Below, in pieces: positions 37,180-47,425 of a stretch of DNA of 53,222 nucleotides. Source of the stretch: Fluoribacter gormanii (GTDB taxonomy: Bacteria > Pseudomonadota > Gammaproteobacteria > Legionellales > Legionellaceae). The notes below the pieces were generated by a model. It was not told the DNA's origin, searched no databases, and saw only the letters and a program-made list of their open reading frames with translations. The translations under genes were made by a program, and so were the position numbers. The stretch is from contig NZ_FTNL01000025.1 in assembly GCF_900156395.1 (NCBI RefSeq), positions 1 to 53,222 of the forward strand, written 5' to 3'. Numbering within the stretch: the first letter of the stretch is position 1; the number at the start of each line of letters is the position of its first letter.

Positions 37180-37869
37180 ATGTTAAATCACCTTTTAGAA
37201 CTAAGACGGCGTGGATTACAAACCCTCATTTGGTTCGGCTGCTTATTTTTTATTTTCTTTTTCCTCGCGAATGATTTATACCAAGCGCTGGTTCACCCAC
37301 TACTTCATACGCTTTCAGCTCAAGAAGGTTTAATTGCTACGCATGTGACATCACCCATATTTACCCCACTAAAACTTGCTGCTGACGCGGCCATGTTACT
37401 GAGCGCGCCCTTTGCTTTGTTTCAAATTTGGCGTTTTATCAGTCCCGGACTCTATCAAAGAGAACAAACTACGCTACGTATTGCCCTAATTTTTAGTCTT
37501 TTACTGTTTCTTGCGGGAGCGTTGTTTTGCTTTTATCTGGTATTGCCATTCATGTTTCATTTCTTTGCACACGCCTTACCTAAGGGAGTGCGTTATATGC
37601 CTGACATGGCATATGCTCTGGATTTTATCACCAGAATGCTGATGATCTTTGGATTTTGCTTTCAGGTACCCTTGCTTTGTTTTGTCCTGGTACGCTTAAA
37701 AATTATTGAGATAATCACCTTAAAAAAAATCAGACCTTATGTCATTGTTGGCGCTTTTATCGTAGGCATGCTCCTGACTCCACCCGATGTTTTTTCGCAA
37801 ATCATGCTTGCTGTACCCCTCTGCCTTCTCTATGAAATAGGAATTATTTTAGCCATTTACTTTATTTAA
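37180..37869 (+). CDS. tatC: Sec-independent translocase protein TatC
   Basis: 229 aa with six hydrophobic helices. Family motifs: the N-terminal HLLELRRR (RRRG), PLKLAADAAMLLSAPFALFQIWRFISPGLYQRE, the FCFQVPLL segment, and RPYVIVGAFIVGMLLTPPDVFSQIMLAVPLCLLYE. It is somewhat short and ends soon after the last helix. It is encoded 16 kb away from tatAB, an arrangement also known from Legionella pneumophila. The ribosome site is weak. Confidence 0.95.
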   Translation: MLNHLLELRRRGLQTLIWFGCLFFIFFFLANDLYQALVHPLLHTLSAQEGLIATHVTSPIFTPLKLAADAAMLLSAPFALFQIWRFISPGLYQREQTTLRIALIFSLLLFLAGALFCFYLVLPFMFHFFAHALPKGVRYMPDMAYALDFITRMLMIFGFCFQVPLLCFVLVRLKIIEIITLKKIRPYVIVGAFIVGMLLTPPDVFSQIMLAVPLCLLYEIGIILAIYFI

Positions 37870-37975
37870 ATCTTTATGGCCATATTTTAAACACATTAAG
37901 ATTTTCTTAATAATCAGTTAATAAATACACCCTATAATGCACCCGATTTAATCATTTAGATGTGAGATGTAAGAA

Positions 37976-39658
37976 ATGAACAGTAAAGAAGAGCTAAGTC
38001 GTCAGTATCAAGATAAAAAAATTAAAATTGACGAACAAAAAGAAATAATTTTGCATTTACAGCAAATGAAAACTGAAAAAGAAAAAGCTGTAGAAACATT
38101 TAATCAAAAAAATAAGGTAATCATAGAAAATGAAGTACCTTCCGCTTTAAATACAGCTAAAATTAACCCTGACCCAGTACATTTAGATCCAGAAGAGAAA
38201 CAAGCAGTCTTGGATTATATCCAAGAACAACTAAGCACCCTCAGCAAGGAAAAACAACACAATGAAGAACTCCTCGAAAAATCAAAAAAGTTAAATGACT
38301 TATTGGAACAAGTGCTCGAGCATCTAAAAGCAGGTTATAACAAAAATACCCTTGCAGATCTTACTAATAAATCAGGTATTACAAGTACCCAAGCCCCCCA
38401 AAATAGTGGATTTGCCTTATTACTGGAAATACTTGAAGAAGATCCCCGTAAATACACTTGGACCAGGGACTCAACCGATAGACAAAACTTATTAAAAGTT
38501 GTTCCCCAAAAAATTCAAAGCGTTGCTTTTGCTCTTGGGGTAGACAAGGAAACGTCAAAAGAACTGACTAGTGCCTTAGAAACATTGGAGCAAATTCAAA
38601 TACAACTGGTTAGAAACTATGATGAACACGATAAACTTTCCGAAGAAGTTGTTCTACTAGCTGAACAAATAAGACAGATAGAAACAGTTACAGTTAAAGA
38701 ACTTACAGCTCAAGCAGAAGAACTAGAGCGACAAATTGAAGAACTTGATCAACAAGAGCAAAAAAAACAAGAACAAGAGAGAGAAAGACGAGAACAACAA
38801 CGACAAGAACAAGCAAACCAAAGAGAGCGCCTAAGACAAAAGGCGGAGCAAGAAAAAAAGGAACGGGGAACACTCGCCCTCGAACTTAAAAAGCTGCTCA
38901 TCGAGTATATCGATGGTCGAAAACAACATTATTCTACTAAAGATTTTTTTCTTCCTGGAGATAAAAAAACTCGCGAACAATTTATTGACAAGATTGTTAA
39001 TGCAAAAGACGGGTTATTAAAAAAATATGTAGATTCTGGCAATAGTAATGAACTACTTAATACCATTACCGCTCAAATAAGCAATTTCCACGGCATCAAA
39101 ATGCAAGCTACTCTTAACCGGATTGTAGTTAAGCTGATAGAGGCTGAGTCCAAACCGGTAGAGATAGAAGATCTCCCCGCAAAGGCCAAGGGAGTACTTT
39201 CATCCTTTGAAGCCAAAAAAGGCAAGTATAAAGAATATGCTGTAAGAATGAAAAACATATATAACAAAATTGAGGGAATAAACGCTTATGCAAAAACATT
39301 ACCCAAGCGTGAGCAGGAAGTAATTAATCAGCTTATTGAAGCGCTTAAAAAAGATGTCAATCAATTTGTCTGGCAAAATTCGGAACAGCTGCCAGAAAAT
39401 AAATCCTATCAAAAATTTAAAATGAACATTAAAGCACGATTACATAGTCATGATGACCTCATGAGTGGACACACATCATGGTCAGACACCATACTCAATC
39501 TGCTGCTTAGCGTCATTACACTAGGTAAATTGATCTGTTCAAAAGCAACATCTGGAAGAGCCTCTTTATTCTTTGATAAAACTGAAGAACAAAAAGAAAT
39601 AGAAGCCCCTATTGATGTAGCCTTAGAAAATCTGGGTAGATTTTTAGCAGGCGGCTAA
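37976..39658 (+). CDS. Long coiled-coil protein, Dot/Icm effector candidate (560 aa)
   Basis: No catalytic family recognised. Most of residues 1-60, 75-125 and 215-310 is Glu/Lys/Gln-rich heptad-like sequence; residues 255-305 are nearly uninterrupted E, Q, R and K. A more globular helical region occupies about 310-510, and a hydrophobic stretch (SDTILNLLLSVITLGKLIC) lies near 505-523. The C-terminus has EEQKEIE 18-24 residues before the end, matching the EExxE E-block of Dot/Icm substrates. Secretion is inferred, not shown. Stands alone. Confidence 0.75.
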   Translation: MNSKEELSRQYQDKKIKIDEQKEIILHLQQMKTEKEKAVETFNQKNKVIIENEVPSALNTAKINPDPVHLDPEEKQAVLDYIQEQLSTLSKEKQHNEELLEKSKKLNDLLEQVLEHLKAGYNKNTLADLTNKSGITSTQAPQNSGFALLLEILEEDPRKYTWTRDSTDRQNLLKVVPQKIQSVAFALGVDKETSKELTSALETLEQIQIQLVRNYDEHDKLSEEVVLLAEQIRQIETVTVKELTAQAEELERQIEELDQQEQKKQEQERERREQQRQEQANQRERLRQKAEQEKKERGTLALELKKLLIEYIDGRKQHYSTKDFFLPGDKKTREQFIDKIVNAKDGLLKKYVDSGNSNELLNTITAQISNFHGIKMQATLNRIVVKLIEAESKPVEIEDLPAKAKGVLSSFEAKKGKYKEYAVRMKNIYNKIEGINAYAKTLPKREQEVINQLIEALKKDVNQFVWQNSEQLPENKSYQKFKMNIKARLHSHDDLMSGHTSWSDTILNLLLSVITLGKLICSKATSGRASLFFDKTEEQKEIEAPIDVALENLGRFLAGG

Positions 39659-39698
39659 TACAATACAAAAAGCATATAACCTTTAGTGCTATTACCAT

Positions 39699-39738
39699 AG
39701 CCCGGGACTTCGTTATTCCATACTGAGTTACCCGGGCT
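39699..39738. repeat. CCCGGG palindromic element
   Basis: AGCCCGGG at 39699-39706 and CCCGGGCT at 39731-39738 are exact inverted copies around a 24-base centre, 40 bases after the coiled-coil gene. Same box as in the elements at 7531 and 42953; could serve as its terminator. Confidence 0.55.
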
Positions 39739-39886
39739 GAGCTGTGCTTTATGCCAGGCTTAGATGGTTACCGTCAATTAAAATTCAATTTTATATGTGT
39801 AATATGCTTTTTCACTTACTCTACACTATTAAGCTTCTATAATTTTTACCGATATATTATTCAAGACGCCCAACAAAGAGGCTTAT

Positions 39887-40198
39887 ATGAATAAAATTGC
39901 GCAATTCAACATTGGAGATTTAGTGATTCACAAAAACAGCCGCTACAGAGCAATTGTAGTGGATGTAGACCCCTTATTTCAGGCCTCCGGACGTTATAAT
40001 CCACAAGCACCTAAACGCGAATTTGCCACTCGAAACCCCTGGTATCGATTATTAGTTGATGACAGCAGTCAAATTACATATGTTGAAGAGTGTATGCTGA
40101 TTGCAGATACAAGCAAAATGCCAATTAATAATCCACATATTGGATGTTATTTAAAAGAAATGGAGGGTCGTTATAGGAATGCAAATCCCTCACATTAG
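39887..40198 (+). CDS. hspQ: Heat shock protein HspQ (YccV family)
   Basis: 103-aa protein of the HspQ/YccV-like family, a small beta-barrel that acts as a specificity factor for Lon protease and was first described as a hemimethylated DNA binder. Conserved stretches: FNIGDLVIHKNSRYRAIVVDVDP, NPWYRLLVDDSSQITYVEE and NPHIGCYLKEMEGRY. AGAGG precedes the ATG. Single gene between repeats. Confidence 0.92.
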   Translation: MNKIAQFNIGDLVIHKNSRYRAIVVDVDPLFQASGRYNPQAPKREFATRNPWYRLLVDDSSQITYVEECMLIADTSKMPINNPHIGCYLKEMEGRYRNANPSH

Positions 40199-40251
40199 TA
40201 CTCATTGGTCTTCGGTGCAGCAAGGCAGGCGAGCGATTCACAAGAAGAGAG

Positions 40252-40282
40252 CATCCCGAACGTCAGTGAGGGATCTCCTGTA
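40252..40282. repeat. Short dispersed repeat
   Basis: CATCCCGAAC, then a few bases, then GTGAGGGATCTCCTG. The same two blocks recur at 53136-53180 at the window end. Lies in the hspQ to small-membrane-protein gap. Confidence 0.45.
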
Positions 40283-40335
40283 GGGGTATGAACATTGTAA
40301 TAAAGCCCCAGGAGTTCCACTTTGGCTATGTGTTT

Positions 40336-40530
40336 CTAGGTGTTTTTTAAAATTAAAACCAAGAGCGCTATAAAACCAATTAAAACAAGCGCCAAAATAC
40401 CCATCGTATAAAAACTTTTATTTAGATTTTCCTTGCTAAATTGTTCAGGACTTCCTTTTATCGTCCGGTATAAAATAAAAAGGATCATTCCGGCGCCAAT
40501 AAGACCTAGAATTTGATATAAAGTCTCCAT
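40336..40530 (-). CDS. Small two-helix membrane protein (64 aa)
   Basis: Two hydrophobic helices (about residues 5-23 and 41-62) joined by a charged loop (KGSPEQFSKENLNKS). No family recognised. It lies 11 bases downstream of the flavin reductase gene on the same strand, probably the tail of the ubiD-fre operon. Its size and clean composition suggest a real small membrane protein. Confidence 0.65.
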   Translation of the reverse strand: METLYQILGLIGAGMILFILYRTIKGSPEQFSKENLNKSFYTMGILALVLIGFIALLVLILKNT

Positions 40531-40541
40531 AAAACTCTTCC

Positions 40542-41237
40542 TTATTTTGCTTCAAAACTAAATGCATCTGAAAATAAGCGGTCAGGTGAAATACCACTAT
40601 GTACTAATGCATCACGTGTACTATATACCATATCAAAAGGACCGCTAATGACTATTTGCCATTCGCCGAGATCCTGCGGATGGTTTGCAAGTACAAGAGA
40701 AACCAGAGGCACCGCGTTGTCTTCTGAGACTGAAGAAACATAAGTAAAATGGCTAACATGTGCCTGCCAGCTCGTTACTTTCTCATCCATGTATAAATCA
40801 CTTTGCAAACGAGCACCCCAAAATAACTCAAAAGGCCGAGTATCGGAAGTAGATAATAACTGCTCGATCATCGCTTTTACAGGCGCAAACCCGGTGCCGC
40901 CAGCAATAAACAATATCGGACGTTGTGGGTGCAAATGGTCAATAGAACACTCGCCAAAAGGTAAGCGGATGTTTACCGAACCATGCTGTTTTATATGCGC
41001 AAATAATCGTTGGTTGTAAGGATTATCCAAACTATGGCGAATGTGAAGCTCATATTTATGGGATCCCAATGGAGCATTAGCAATGGAATAACTAAACGCT
41101 TCTTCACCAAAGAGTATCTGCAGATATTGTCCCGCCTGATAAGCTACATATTTTTCAGGAGTTAAAAGCAAACGCATAATGCTGTCTGTTAACGGAGAAA
41201 TATCCTCTACAAGCGCTTTAATTGTTTTTTCCTTCAT
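40542..41237 (-). CDS. fre: NAD(P)H-flavin reductase (Fre/LuxG family)
   Basis: 231-aa flavin reductase without an iron-sulfur domain. FAD/flavin-binding [11 protein letters not shown] lies near residues 54-64 and the nucleotide-binding [19 protein letters not shown] near 110-128; the C-terminal [16 protein letters not shown] region is present. It overlaps ubiD by four bases. A ubiD-fre pair also occurs in E. coli. It can supply reduced flavin, plausibly for UbiD's prenylated flavin pathway or for iron reduction. Confidence 0.9.
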   Translation of the reverse strand: MKEKTIKALVEDISPLTDSIMRLLLTPEKYVAYQAGQYLQILFGEEAFSYSIANAPLGSHKYELHIRHSLDNPYNQRLFAHIKQHGSVNIRLPFGECSIDHLHPQRPILFIAGGTGFAPVKAMIEQLLSTSDTRPFELFWGARLQSDLYMDEKVTSWQAHVSHFTYVSSVSEDNAVPLVSLVLANHPQDLGEWQIVISGPFDMVYSTRDALVHSGISPDRLFSDAFSFEAK

Positions 41238-42703
41238 TCATCTAACCCCAGAGAAGGCCAATAACCATTGACCTTTTTTAATATCTCTTCGTCCATCACA
41301 ATAGGCTCACCCCATTCTCTTTGAGTCTCACCTGGCCATTTATTCGTCGCATCCATTCCTATTTTTGAACCCAAACCAGAAATAGGCGACGCAAAATCCA
41401 AATAATCAATCGGTGTATTTTCCATCATAACAGTATCTCGTGCAGGATCCATACGCGTAGTCATTGCCCAAATCACATCCTGCCAATTGCGTGCATCAAT
41501 ATCATCATCACAAACAATTACAAATTTGGTATACATGAACTGTCTTAAAAACGACCATACCGCCATCATAATCCGCTTCGCATGCCCAGGATACTGCTTC
41601 TTCATTGTGACTACAGCCAAACGATAAGAACATCCCTCCGGTGGCAAATAAAAATCAACAATCTCCGGAAATTGTTTTTGTAGCAAGGGAATAAATACCT
41701 CATTCAATGCAACCCCTAAAATAGCCGGCTCATCAGGTGGTCGTCCAGTGTAGGTACTATGATAAATAGGATTATCTCGATGAGTAATACGTTCCACAGT
41801 AAACACTGGAAAAGATTGTACTTCATTATAATAACCGGTGTGATCTCCGTAGGGACCTTCAGGAGCCTCTACTCCAGGTTCTAAATAACCTTCTAAAACA
41901 ATTTCCGCACTAGCCGGGACATGTAGCTCATTCCCAATACACCGTGTTAATCGAGTACGTTGGCCACGTAATAATCCAGCAAAAGCGTACTCAGACAAAG
42001 TATCAGGTACAGGTGTTACTGCGGCAAGTATCGTTGCAGGATCGGCACCTAAAGTCACGGAAACTGGAAAACGTTCTCCCGGATAAGCCTGTTGCCATGC
42101 CAGGTAGTCCAAGGCTCCTCCTCGATGGGATAACCAACGCATGATCAATTGATTTTTATTCAATAATTGCTGTCGATAAATGCCCATATTTTCACGTGTT
42201 TGGTGAGGTCCTTTGGTAGTTACGAGCCCCCAAGTTATCAGGGGTGCCGCATCTTTAGGCCAGCACGTTTGGATAGGTAAGGAAGTAAGATCGACCTCAT
42301 CTTTTTCCCAGACATGAGTTTGGCATTCTGCACCACTGACATATTTGGGCGCCATATTTAATGCCTGTTTTAATAACGGAAGTTTATTAAATGCATCCTT
42401 AAATCCTTTGGGAGGATCGGGTTCTTTTAGAGCAGCCAATAATTTGCCGACTTCTCTCAATGCACTAATATTGTCTTCCCCCATTCCCATCGCCACACGC
42501 TCAACGGTTCCAAACAAATTGGTTAAAACCGGCATTTGATGGTGTGGGAGGTTAGTAAAGAGAAGAGCTGGGCCGCCAGAACGAAGCACCCGATCACTAA
42601 CGGCAGTCATTTCAAGATTCGGCGATACAGGGTAAGTAATGCGTTTTAATAAATTACGTGATTCCAATTGTGCAATAAAATCTCTTAGATCAGAGTATTT
42701 CAT
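41234..42703 (-). CDS. ubiD: 3-octaprenyl-4-hydroxybenzoate decarboxylase UbiD
   Basis: 489-aa prenylated-FMN-dependent decarboxylase of ubiquinone biosynthesis. Family stretches: [17 protein letters not shown] at the start, [53 protein letters not shown] and [22 protein letters not shown]. Length is standard. AGGGGAT precedes the ATG. Pairs with fre. The partner UbiX is not in the window. Confidence 0.97.
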   Translation of the reverse strand: MKYSDLRDFIAQLESRNLLKRITYPVSPNLEMTAVSDRVLRSGGPALLFTNLPHHQMPVLTNLFGTVERVAMGMGEDNISALREVGKLLAALKEPDPPKGFKDAFNKLPLLKQALNMAPKYVSGAECQTHVWEKDEVDLTSLPIQTCWPKDAAPLITWGLVTTKGPHQTRENMGIYRQQLLNKNQLIMRWLSHRGGALDYLAWQQAYPGERFPVSVTLGADPATILAAVTPVPDTLSEYAFAGLLRGQRTRLTRCIGNELHVPASAEIVLEGYLEPGVEAPEGPYGDHTGYYNEVQSFPVFTVERITHRDNPIYHSTYTGRPPDEPAILGVALNEVFIPLLQKQFPEIVDFYLPPEGCSYRLAVVTMKKQYPGHAKRIMMAVWSFLRQFMYTKFVIVCDDDIDARNWQDVIWAMTTRMDPARDTVMMENTPIDYLDFASPISGLGSKIGMDATNKWPGETQREWGEPIVMDEEILKKVNGYWPSLGLDE

Positions 42704-42718
42704 TAATTATCCCCTAGA

Positions 42719-42841
42719 GTAGCCTGGGTAAAGGCGTAACTGCTCTGCCATTGACTTATCCTCTGGACAAGCCGCAAGACCTAAAACATTTAGTCCATTA
42801 ACTTAATGGCAGTAAGGACAGCTGTAACCCGGAGAAAGTTT
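42719..42841. repeat. Fragments of a REP-like element with a nested palindrome
   Basis: GTAGCCTGGGTAAAGGCGTAAC (42719-42740) and GTAACCCGGAGAAAG near 42824-42838 match the two ends of the element at 42953-42985. Between them lies a perfect palindrome, CCATTAACTTAATGG (42795-42809). It looks like an element interrupted by other repeated DNA, in the ubiD upstream gap. Confidence 0.4.
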
Positions 42842-42952
42842 ATGGCAAAAACTAAAAAATAAACCTTCGTTTCAAGCTCAAAACTGCTTTGATGACTCAG
42901 TTTTTATCTGATTTATTGTTGCACGTGACAGTTTTGAAAAGAATTAAACATT

Positions 42953-42985
42953 CCCGGGTTACGGCTCCGCTTTCACCCAGGCTAC
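42953..42985. repeat. REP-like palindrome just after rho
   Basis: CCCGGGTTACGGCTCCGCTT followed by TCACCCAGGCTAC. Arms CCCGGGT and ACCCAGG plus CGGCTCCG pair imperfectly into a hairpin. It lies 18 bases past the rho stop, so it could also mark the end of the trxA-rho transcript. Confidence 0.55.
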
Positions 42986-43002
42986 AATTTTTATAACAGA
43001 TG

Positions 43003-44265
43003 CTACTCTTGACGTTTCATTGCATCAAAGAATTCAGCATTGGTTTTATGATTTTTCATGCGCTCAAGCAAGAACTCAATCGCATCGCACTCATCCATAG
43101 ATTGCAGAATTTTACGCAATATCCAGGTACGTTGCAGATCTTCTGGACTTAATAATAGATCTTCACGACGTGTACCTGAGCGGTTAATATTAATTGCAGG
43201 GAAAACACGACGTTCAGCAATATTACGACTCAAGTGAATTTCCATGTTACCGGTTCCCTTGAATTCTTCGTAAATCACCTCATCCATTTTAGAACCTGTA
43301 TCCACCAGCGCCGTAGCAATAATAGTCAGGCTACCACCTTCTTCGATATTACGTGCCGCACCATATAAACGTTTGGGTCTTTGCAATGCATTCGCATCAA
43401 CACCACCAGTCAATACCTTACCAGAAGAAGGAATCACTGTGTTGTACGCACGAGCTAAACGAGTAATTGAGTCAAGTAAAATAACGACATCACGTTTGTG
43501 TTCAACCAGGCGCTTGGCTTTTTCAATCACCATTTCAGCAACTTGAACATGACGGTTAGCGGGTTCATCAAAAGTACTGGCAACCACCTCACCTTTTACA
43601 GAGCGTTGCATTTCGGTTACTTCCTCAGGACGCTCATCAATCAGCAAGACAATGAGGTAACATTCTGGGTAGTTTTTTTCTATAGAACGCGCAATGTTTT
43701 GCAACATTAATGTTTTACCCGCTTTGGGAGGAGAAACAATCAGACCACGTTGTCCTCGACCAAAGGGAGCACATAAATCAACGACTCGCGCGGTCAAGTC
43801 TTCAGTACTGCCATTTCCTTGCTCCATAACCAGGCGCTCTGTAGCAAACAGAGGAGTAAGGTTTTCAAATAAAATTTTTCTTTTGGCACTATCAGGTGAA
43901 TCATAATTGATTTCATCAACTTTCAACAAAGCAAAGTAACGTTCGCTGTCTTTGGGAGGACGAATTTTACCGGAAATCGTATCGCCAGAACGCAAACCAA
44001 AACGTCTGATTTGGCTGGGTGATACATAAATGTCATCAGGGCCTGCCAAATAAGAACCATCGGCAGAACGCAAGAAACCAAATCCATCGGTCAGGACTTC
44101 TAAAACACCGTCACCGTGGATGTCTTCACCCTTTAAGGCATGAGCCTTAAGAATGGCAAAAATAATTTCTTGTTTGCGCATACGGGAAGGATTCTCGACA
44201 CCAATCTCTTGTGCGATGTTAAAAAGATCGGCAATAGGCAATTGCTTAAGTTCACTAAGATTCAT
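43003..44265 (-). CDS. rho: Transcription termination factor Rho
   Basis: 420-aa hexameric RNA helicase. The N-terminal helical domain begins [18 protein letters not shown], the RNA-binding cold-shock domain follows with [15 protein letters not shown] near residues 52-66, Walker A is SPPKAGKT near 179, and Walker B is [16 protein letters not shown] with the Q/R-loop [14 protein letters not shown]. The start at 44265 matches other Rho proteins; a GTG three codons upstream is in frame. The leader contains an 11-bp perfect palindrome. Confidence 0.98.
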   Translation of the reverse strand: MNLSELKQLPIADLFNIAQEIGVENPSRMRKQEIIFAILKAHALKGEDIHGDGVLEVLTDGFGFLRSADGSYLAGPDDIYVSPSQIRRFGLRSGDTISGKIRPPKDSERYFALLKVDEINYDSPDSAKRKILFENLTPLFATERLVMEQGNGSTEDLTARVVDLCAPFGRGQRGLIVSPPKAGKTLMLQNIARSIEKNYPECYLIVLLIDERPEEVTEMQRSVKGEVVASTFDEPANRHVQVAEMVIEKAKRLVEHKRDVVILLDSITRLARAYNTVIPSSGKVLTGGVDANALQRPKRLYGAARNIEEGGSLTIIATALVDTGSKMDEVIYEEFKGTGNMEIHLSRNIAERRVFPAININRSGTRREDLLLSPEDLQRTWILRKILQSMDECDAIEFLLERMKNHKTNAEFFDAMKRQE

Positions 44266-44348
44266 ACTTCTCACTTGATTTGTTGATTAATCGAATTGGG
44301 TATCCGGGAAAAATATTATTAAGAATAGCAGCTAAGGATTCTGCTGCC

Positions 44349-44377
44349 TATGTGATATATTCATAGTATATCACATA
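44349..44377. promoter_or_regulatory. Perfect 11-bp inverted repeat in the rho leader
   Basis: TATGTGATATA (44349-44359) and TATATCACATA (44367-44377) are exact inverted copies around 7 bases, 84 bases upstream of rho. It is AT-rich, unlike a terminator stem, and resembles a dimeric regulator operator. Confidence 0.45.
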
Positions 44378-44440
44378 TTGCAGACAGGCTATCACAGCTT
44401 TAGTAAAAGATACAACATTTTTTATATAGAAAAATAAAAA

Positions 44441-44767
44441 TTAAACGTGACTCTCAACAAAAGCACTTAATTGAGATTTTGAAAGCAAGCCCATTTTAAC
44501 CGCTTCAACTTGGCCATTTTTAAATAAAATCAATGTAGGAATACTCATCACACCAAACTTTGCTGGAGTTTGTGGGTGTTCATCAATATTAATTTTGGCA
44601 AAAGTTACTTGCTCACCATGAGTAGCAGCCACTTCTTCCAATATAGGTGTCAATGCACGACATGGACCACACCATTCAGCCCAAAAGTCAACTAATACAG
44701 GCTTATTTGCATGGATTACATCGTGTTCGAAGCTTGCATCTGTTATCGTTTTAATAAGATCACTCAT
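44441..44767 (-). CDS. trxA: Thioredoxin 1
   Basis: 108-aa thioredoxin with the active-site WCGPC in VLVDFWAEWCGPCRALTP and the cis-proline in MSIPTLILFKNG. It reduces cytoplasmic disulfides and serves reductases such as Msr. I start at 44767, where AGAGG lies 7 bases upstream; the longer open frame adds 40 unrelated residues. It precedes rho, as in E. coli, with a 175-base gap. Confidence 0.97.
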   Translation of the reverse strand: MSDLIKTITDASFEHDVIHANKPVLVDFWAEWCGPCRALTPILEEVAATHGEQVTFAKINIDEHPQTPAKFGVMSIPTLILFKNGQVEAVKMGLLSKSQLSAFVESHV

Positions 44768-44966
44768 GTTCAACCTCTGTTGTTTAAAATTCGTTAATTG
44801 CCAAATATCCTTCTGTGTCACCGATATTTGGCATTGTTTGAATGAAAAAATCTTCTGAATCGACTCATATTTCTTTAACACAGGCAAAAGATTTGTTATT
44901 CAACCTGCACTCAAGCACACAGTTCTTCGTGATTTTTGCAGCAGGAGAAACTGGTCACAAGTTCTA

Positions 44967-45695
44967 TTATAGATCACCACCTACGGCTTGCAACACACTT
45001 AGCGCGCTAATCGCAGCGGTTTCCGTTCGTAAAATTCTTGGGCCTAAGGATAAAGGCAGAAACCCATGCTTACAAGCAAATTGAACTTCATGCTCACTTA
45101 GCCCTCCTTCAGGACCAATAAGCAAATCAATCGCAGACGAGCCAATTGTATAATCACTCCAGTTTTTATTTTCACCTGGATGCAGGATAAATTTTAATTC
45201 AGCTTGAGCCGTATGCATATAGTCCTCTAGGGGTATGGGAGTATGTACCATGGGAACTGTATTACGCCCCGATTGTTCACAGGCAGCAATGACAATCGCC
45301 TGCCACTGGTGCAGTTTTTTTGCCATTCGTTCCTTATCCAGCTTGACGACACAACGCTCTGTAATAAGAGGAGTAATGCTTGCTACACCGAGTTCAACTG
45401 CCTTTTGCATTACAAATTCCATACGCTCGCCCTTGGACATGGCTTGTGCTAAATGGATAGCTAATGGCGACTCTCGGCTAACCTGTTTACTCGAATGAAT
45501 AAGTACAGTAACCTGCTTTTTCTTCACTGATTCTATGGTTGCAGCAAACTCGTGATCATCACCACAAAATAAAGTAAGGTGCTCACCGGCCTGCATGCGC
45601 AAAACAACACCAACATGCTGACTGGCTTCAGGAGATAATTCCAAAAGCTGACCTGGATGGTACTTTCCAGATTGATAAATGCGTACTGCTCTCAT
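44967..45695 (-). CDS. rsmE: 16S rRNA (uracil1498-N3)-methyltransferase RsmE
   Basis: 242-aa SPOUT-class methyltransferase. An N-terminal PUA-like domain (about 1-70) precedes the catalytic part with LAQAMSKGERMEFVMQKAVELGV near 83-105, ITERCVVK, and the knot region LLIGPEGGLSEHEV and LSLGPRILRTETAAISAL. All diagnostic RsmE motifs are present. It is followed by 199 bases before trxA. Confidence 0.96.
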   Translation of the reverse strand: MRAVRIYQSGKYHPGQLLELSPEASQHVGVVLRMQAGEHLTLFCGDDHEFAATIESVKKKQVTVLIHSSKQVSRESPLAIHLAQAMSKGERMEFVMQKAVELGVASITPLITERCVVKLDKERMAKKLHQWQAIVIAACEQSGRNTVPMVHTPIPLEDYMHTAQAELKFILHPGENKNWSDYTIGSSAIDLLIGPEGGLSEHEVQFACKHGFLPLSLGPRILRTETAAISALSVLQAVGGDL

Positions 45696-45847
45696 GTGTT
45701 TATTAGTTCTCTTACGTAGCCGAGTTTCCGCATCTTTGCATCCGGCTGCGCATCTATAATTGCCAATACTATAACAAAAATTACTTATTTTTGCCCCTTG
45801 TGATAGAATTTTTTATTTCACTAAACGCGTTAAGGAAATTAAAAACC

Positions 45848-47239
45848 ATGAGCACAACACGCATAGAATCTGACAGCATGGGTGAAATTGCTGTTCCTTC
45901 CGATAAGTATTGGGGAGCCCAGACTGAGCGATCATTACATCACTTTAATATAGGCAAGGACATTATGCCGCGCGAAGTCACCCATGCCTTTGGTATCTTA
46001 AAAAAGGCTGCTGCATTAACCAACCTGGATTTAGGTAAATTACCTAAAGACAAAGCTGATTTAATTATTCAAGCTGCCGATGAAGTCAGCAAAGGAATGT
46101 TAGACGATCATTTTCCTTTACATGTATGGCAAACAGGAAGCGGTACCCAATCTAATATGAATGCCAATGAAGTCATCTCAAATCGTGCAATTGAATTGGC
46201 TGGTGGAACCATGGGGAGTAAATCACCCGTTCACCCTAACGATCATGTGAATATGTCTCAGTCTTCAAATGATACATTTCCAACCGCGATGCATATTGCG
46301 GCTGCTATTGCCTTCAACAAGAAACTTATCCCTGCAGTAAAAAACTTACGTGATGCATTCGCAGCCAAAATGGTCGCATTCAAGGATATAGTCAAAATAG
46401 GTCGCACTCATTTACAAGATGCGGTTCCAATTACGTTAGGACAGGAATTTTCTGGTTATGTTGCCCAACTTGATGCCTGCCTCCATCGACTTGAAGGTGT
46501 ATTGCCCGAATTATATGAATTAGCTGCCGGCGGAACTGCGGTAGGAACAGGGTTAAACACCCATCCTCAATTTGCAACCAAAGTAGCACAACATATCGCG
46601 CAAATTACCCAATTACCATTTGTTAGTGCAGATAATAAATTTGCGGCTCTGGCGTCTCATGAACCATTAGTTAATGCTCACGGTGCGATGAAAACACTGG
46701 CTTGCGCCTTGATGAAAATTGCAAATGACATTCGCTGGTTAGCATCTGGTCCACGTTGTGGTATTGGTGAGTTAGTTATCCCAGAAAACGAACCTGGATC
46801 ATCGATTATGCCTGGGAAAGTCAATCCTACTCAATGTGAAGCCATGACTATGGTTTGTGCACAAGTTCTGGGAAATGATGCAACTGTGGGTATAGCCGAC
46901 AGCCAAGGTAATTTTGAGCTTAATGTATTTAAACCCGTGATCATTTTTAATGTACTTCATTCACTAAACTTGCTGGCTGATACGTGCCATTCATTCCAAG
47001 AGTTTTGTGCCGAAGGGATCGAAGCCAATCGCAAGGTTATTGACTATTACCTTCATCATTCCTTAATGCTCGTCACAGCCCTCAATCAACACATAGGCTA
47101 TGACAAAGCAGCTAAAATTGCTAAAACTGCGCATCAAGACAATTCTTCCTTGCAAGAAGCAGCAGTGAAACTTGGTATTTTAACAGCAGAACGTTTTGCG
47201 GAATTAGTCAGACCAGAAAAAATGATTGCACCCGAGTAG
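45848..47239 (+). CDS. fumC: Fumarate hydratase, class II
   Basis: 463-aa iron-independent fumarase of the TCA cycle. Motifs: [25 protein letters not shown] near residues 97-111, [21 protein letters not shown], and the family signature [11 protein letters not shown] near 317-327. Start at 45848 ([12 protein letters not shown]) fits the family; the longer frame adds 19 unrelated residues. AAGGA lies 13 bases upstream. No partners nearby. Confidence 0.97.
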   Translation: MSTTRIESDSMGEIAVPSDKYWGAQTERSLHHFNIGKDIMPREVTHAFGILKKAAALTNLDLGKLPKDKADLIIQAADEVSKGMLDDHFPLHVWQTGSGTQSNMNANEVISNRAIELAGGTMGSKSPVHPNDHVNMSQSSNDTFPTAMHIAAAIAFNKKLIPAVKNLRDAFAAKMVAFKDIVKIGRTHLQDAVPITLGQEFSGYVAQLDACLHRLEGVLPELYELAAGGTAVGTGLNTHPQFATKVAQHIAQITQLPFVSADNKFAALASHEPLVNAHGAMKTLACALMKIANDIRWLASGPRCGIGELVIPENEPGSSIMPGKVNPTQCEAMTMVCAQVLGNDATVGIADSQGNFELNVFKPVIIFNVLHSLNLLADTCHSFQEFCAEGIEANRKVIDYYLHHSLMLVTALNQHIGYDKAAKIAKTAHQDNSSLQEAAVKLGILTAERFAELVRPEKMIAPE

Positions 47240-47425
47240 TTCTTTTCGCTTGAAAAACCTAGGTGAATCGATTGCATAGTTGCTCTGCTAATTTGGGGTA
47301 TGTACCTTTTATGTATATAATCATGCCTCATTAAAATCATTAACTTATTCGAAGCAAAAATGGATTTAGCTTCTTAAAATACAGGGACGACTTATTAAAA
47401 ATCTATAGGAAAATAAGGTTTAAGT

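Noticed and set aside
42917..42932. parS-like site with a central CACGTG
   Set aside because: About 12 of 16 bases fit the consensus, but parS is usually almost invariant and this is 37 kb from parAB; likely chance.
44349..44377. CRP site reading of the rho-leader dyad
   Set aside because: TGTGA and TCACA are present but 15 bases apart instead of the 6 required.
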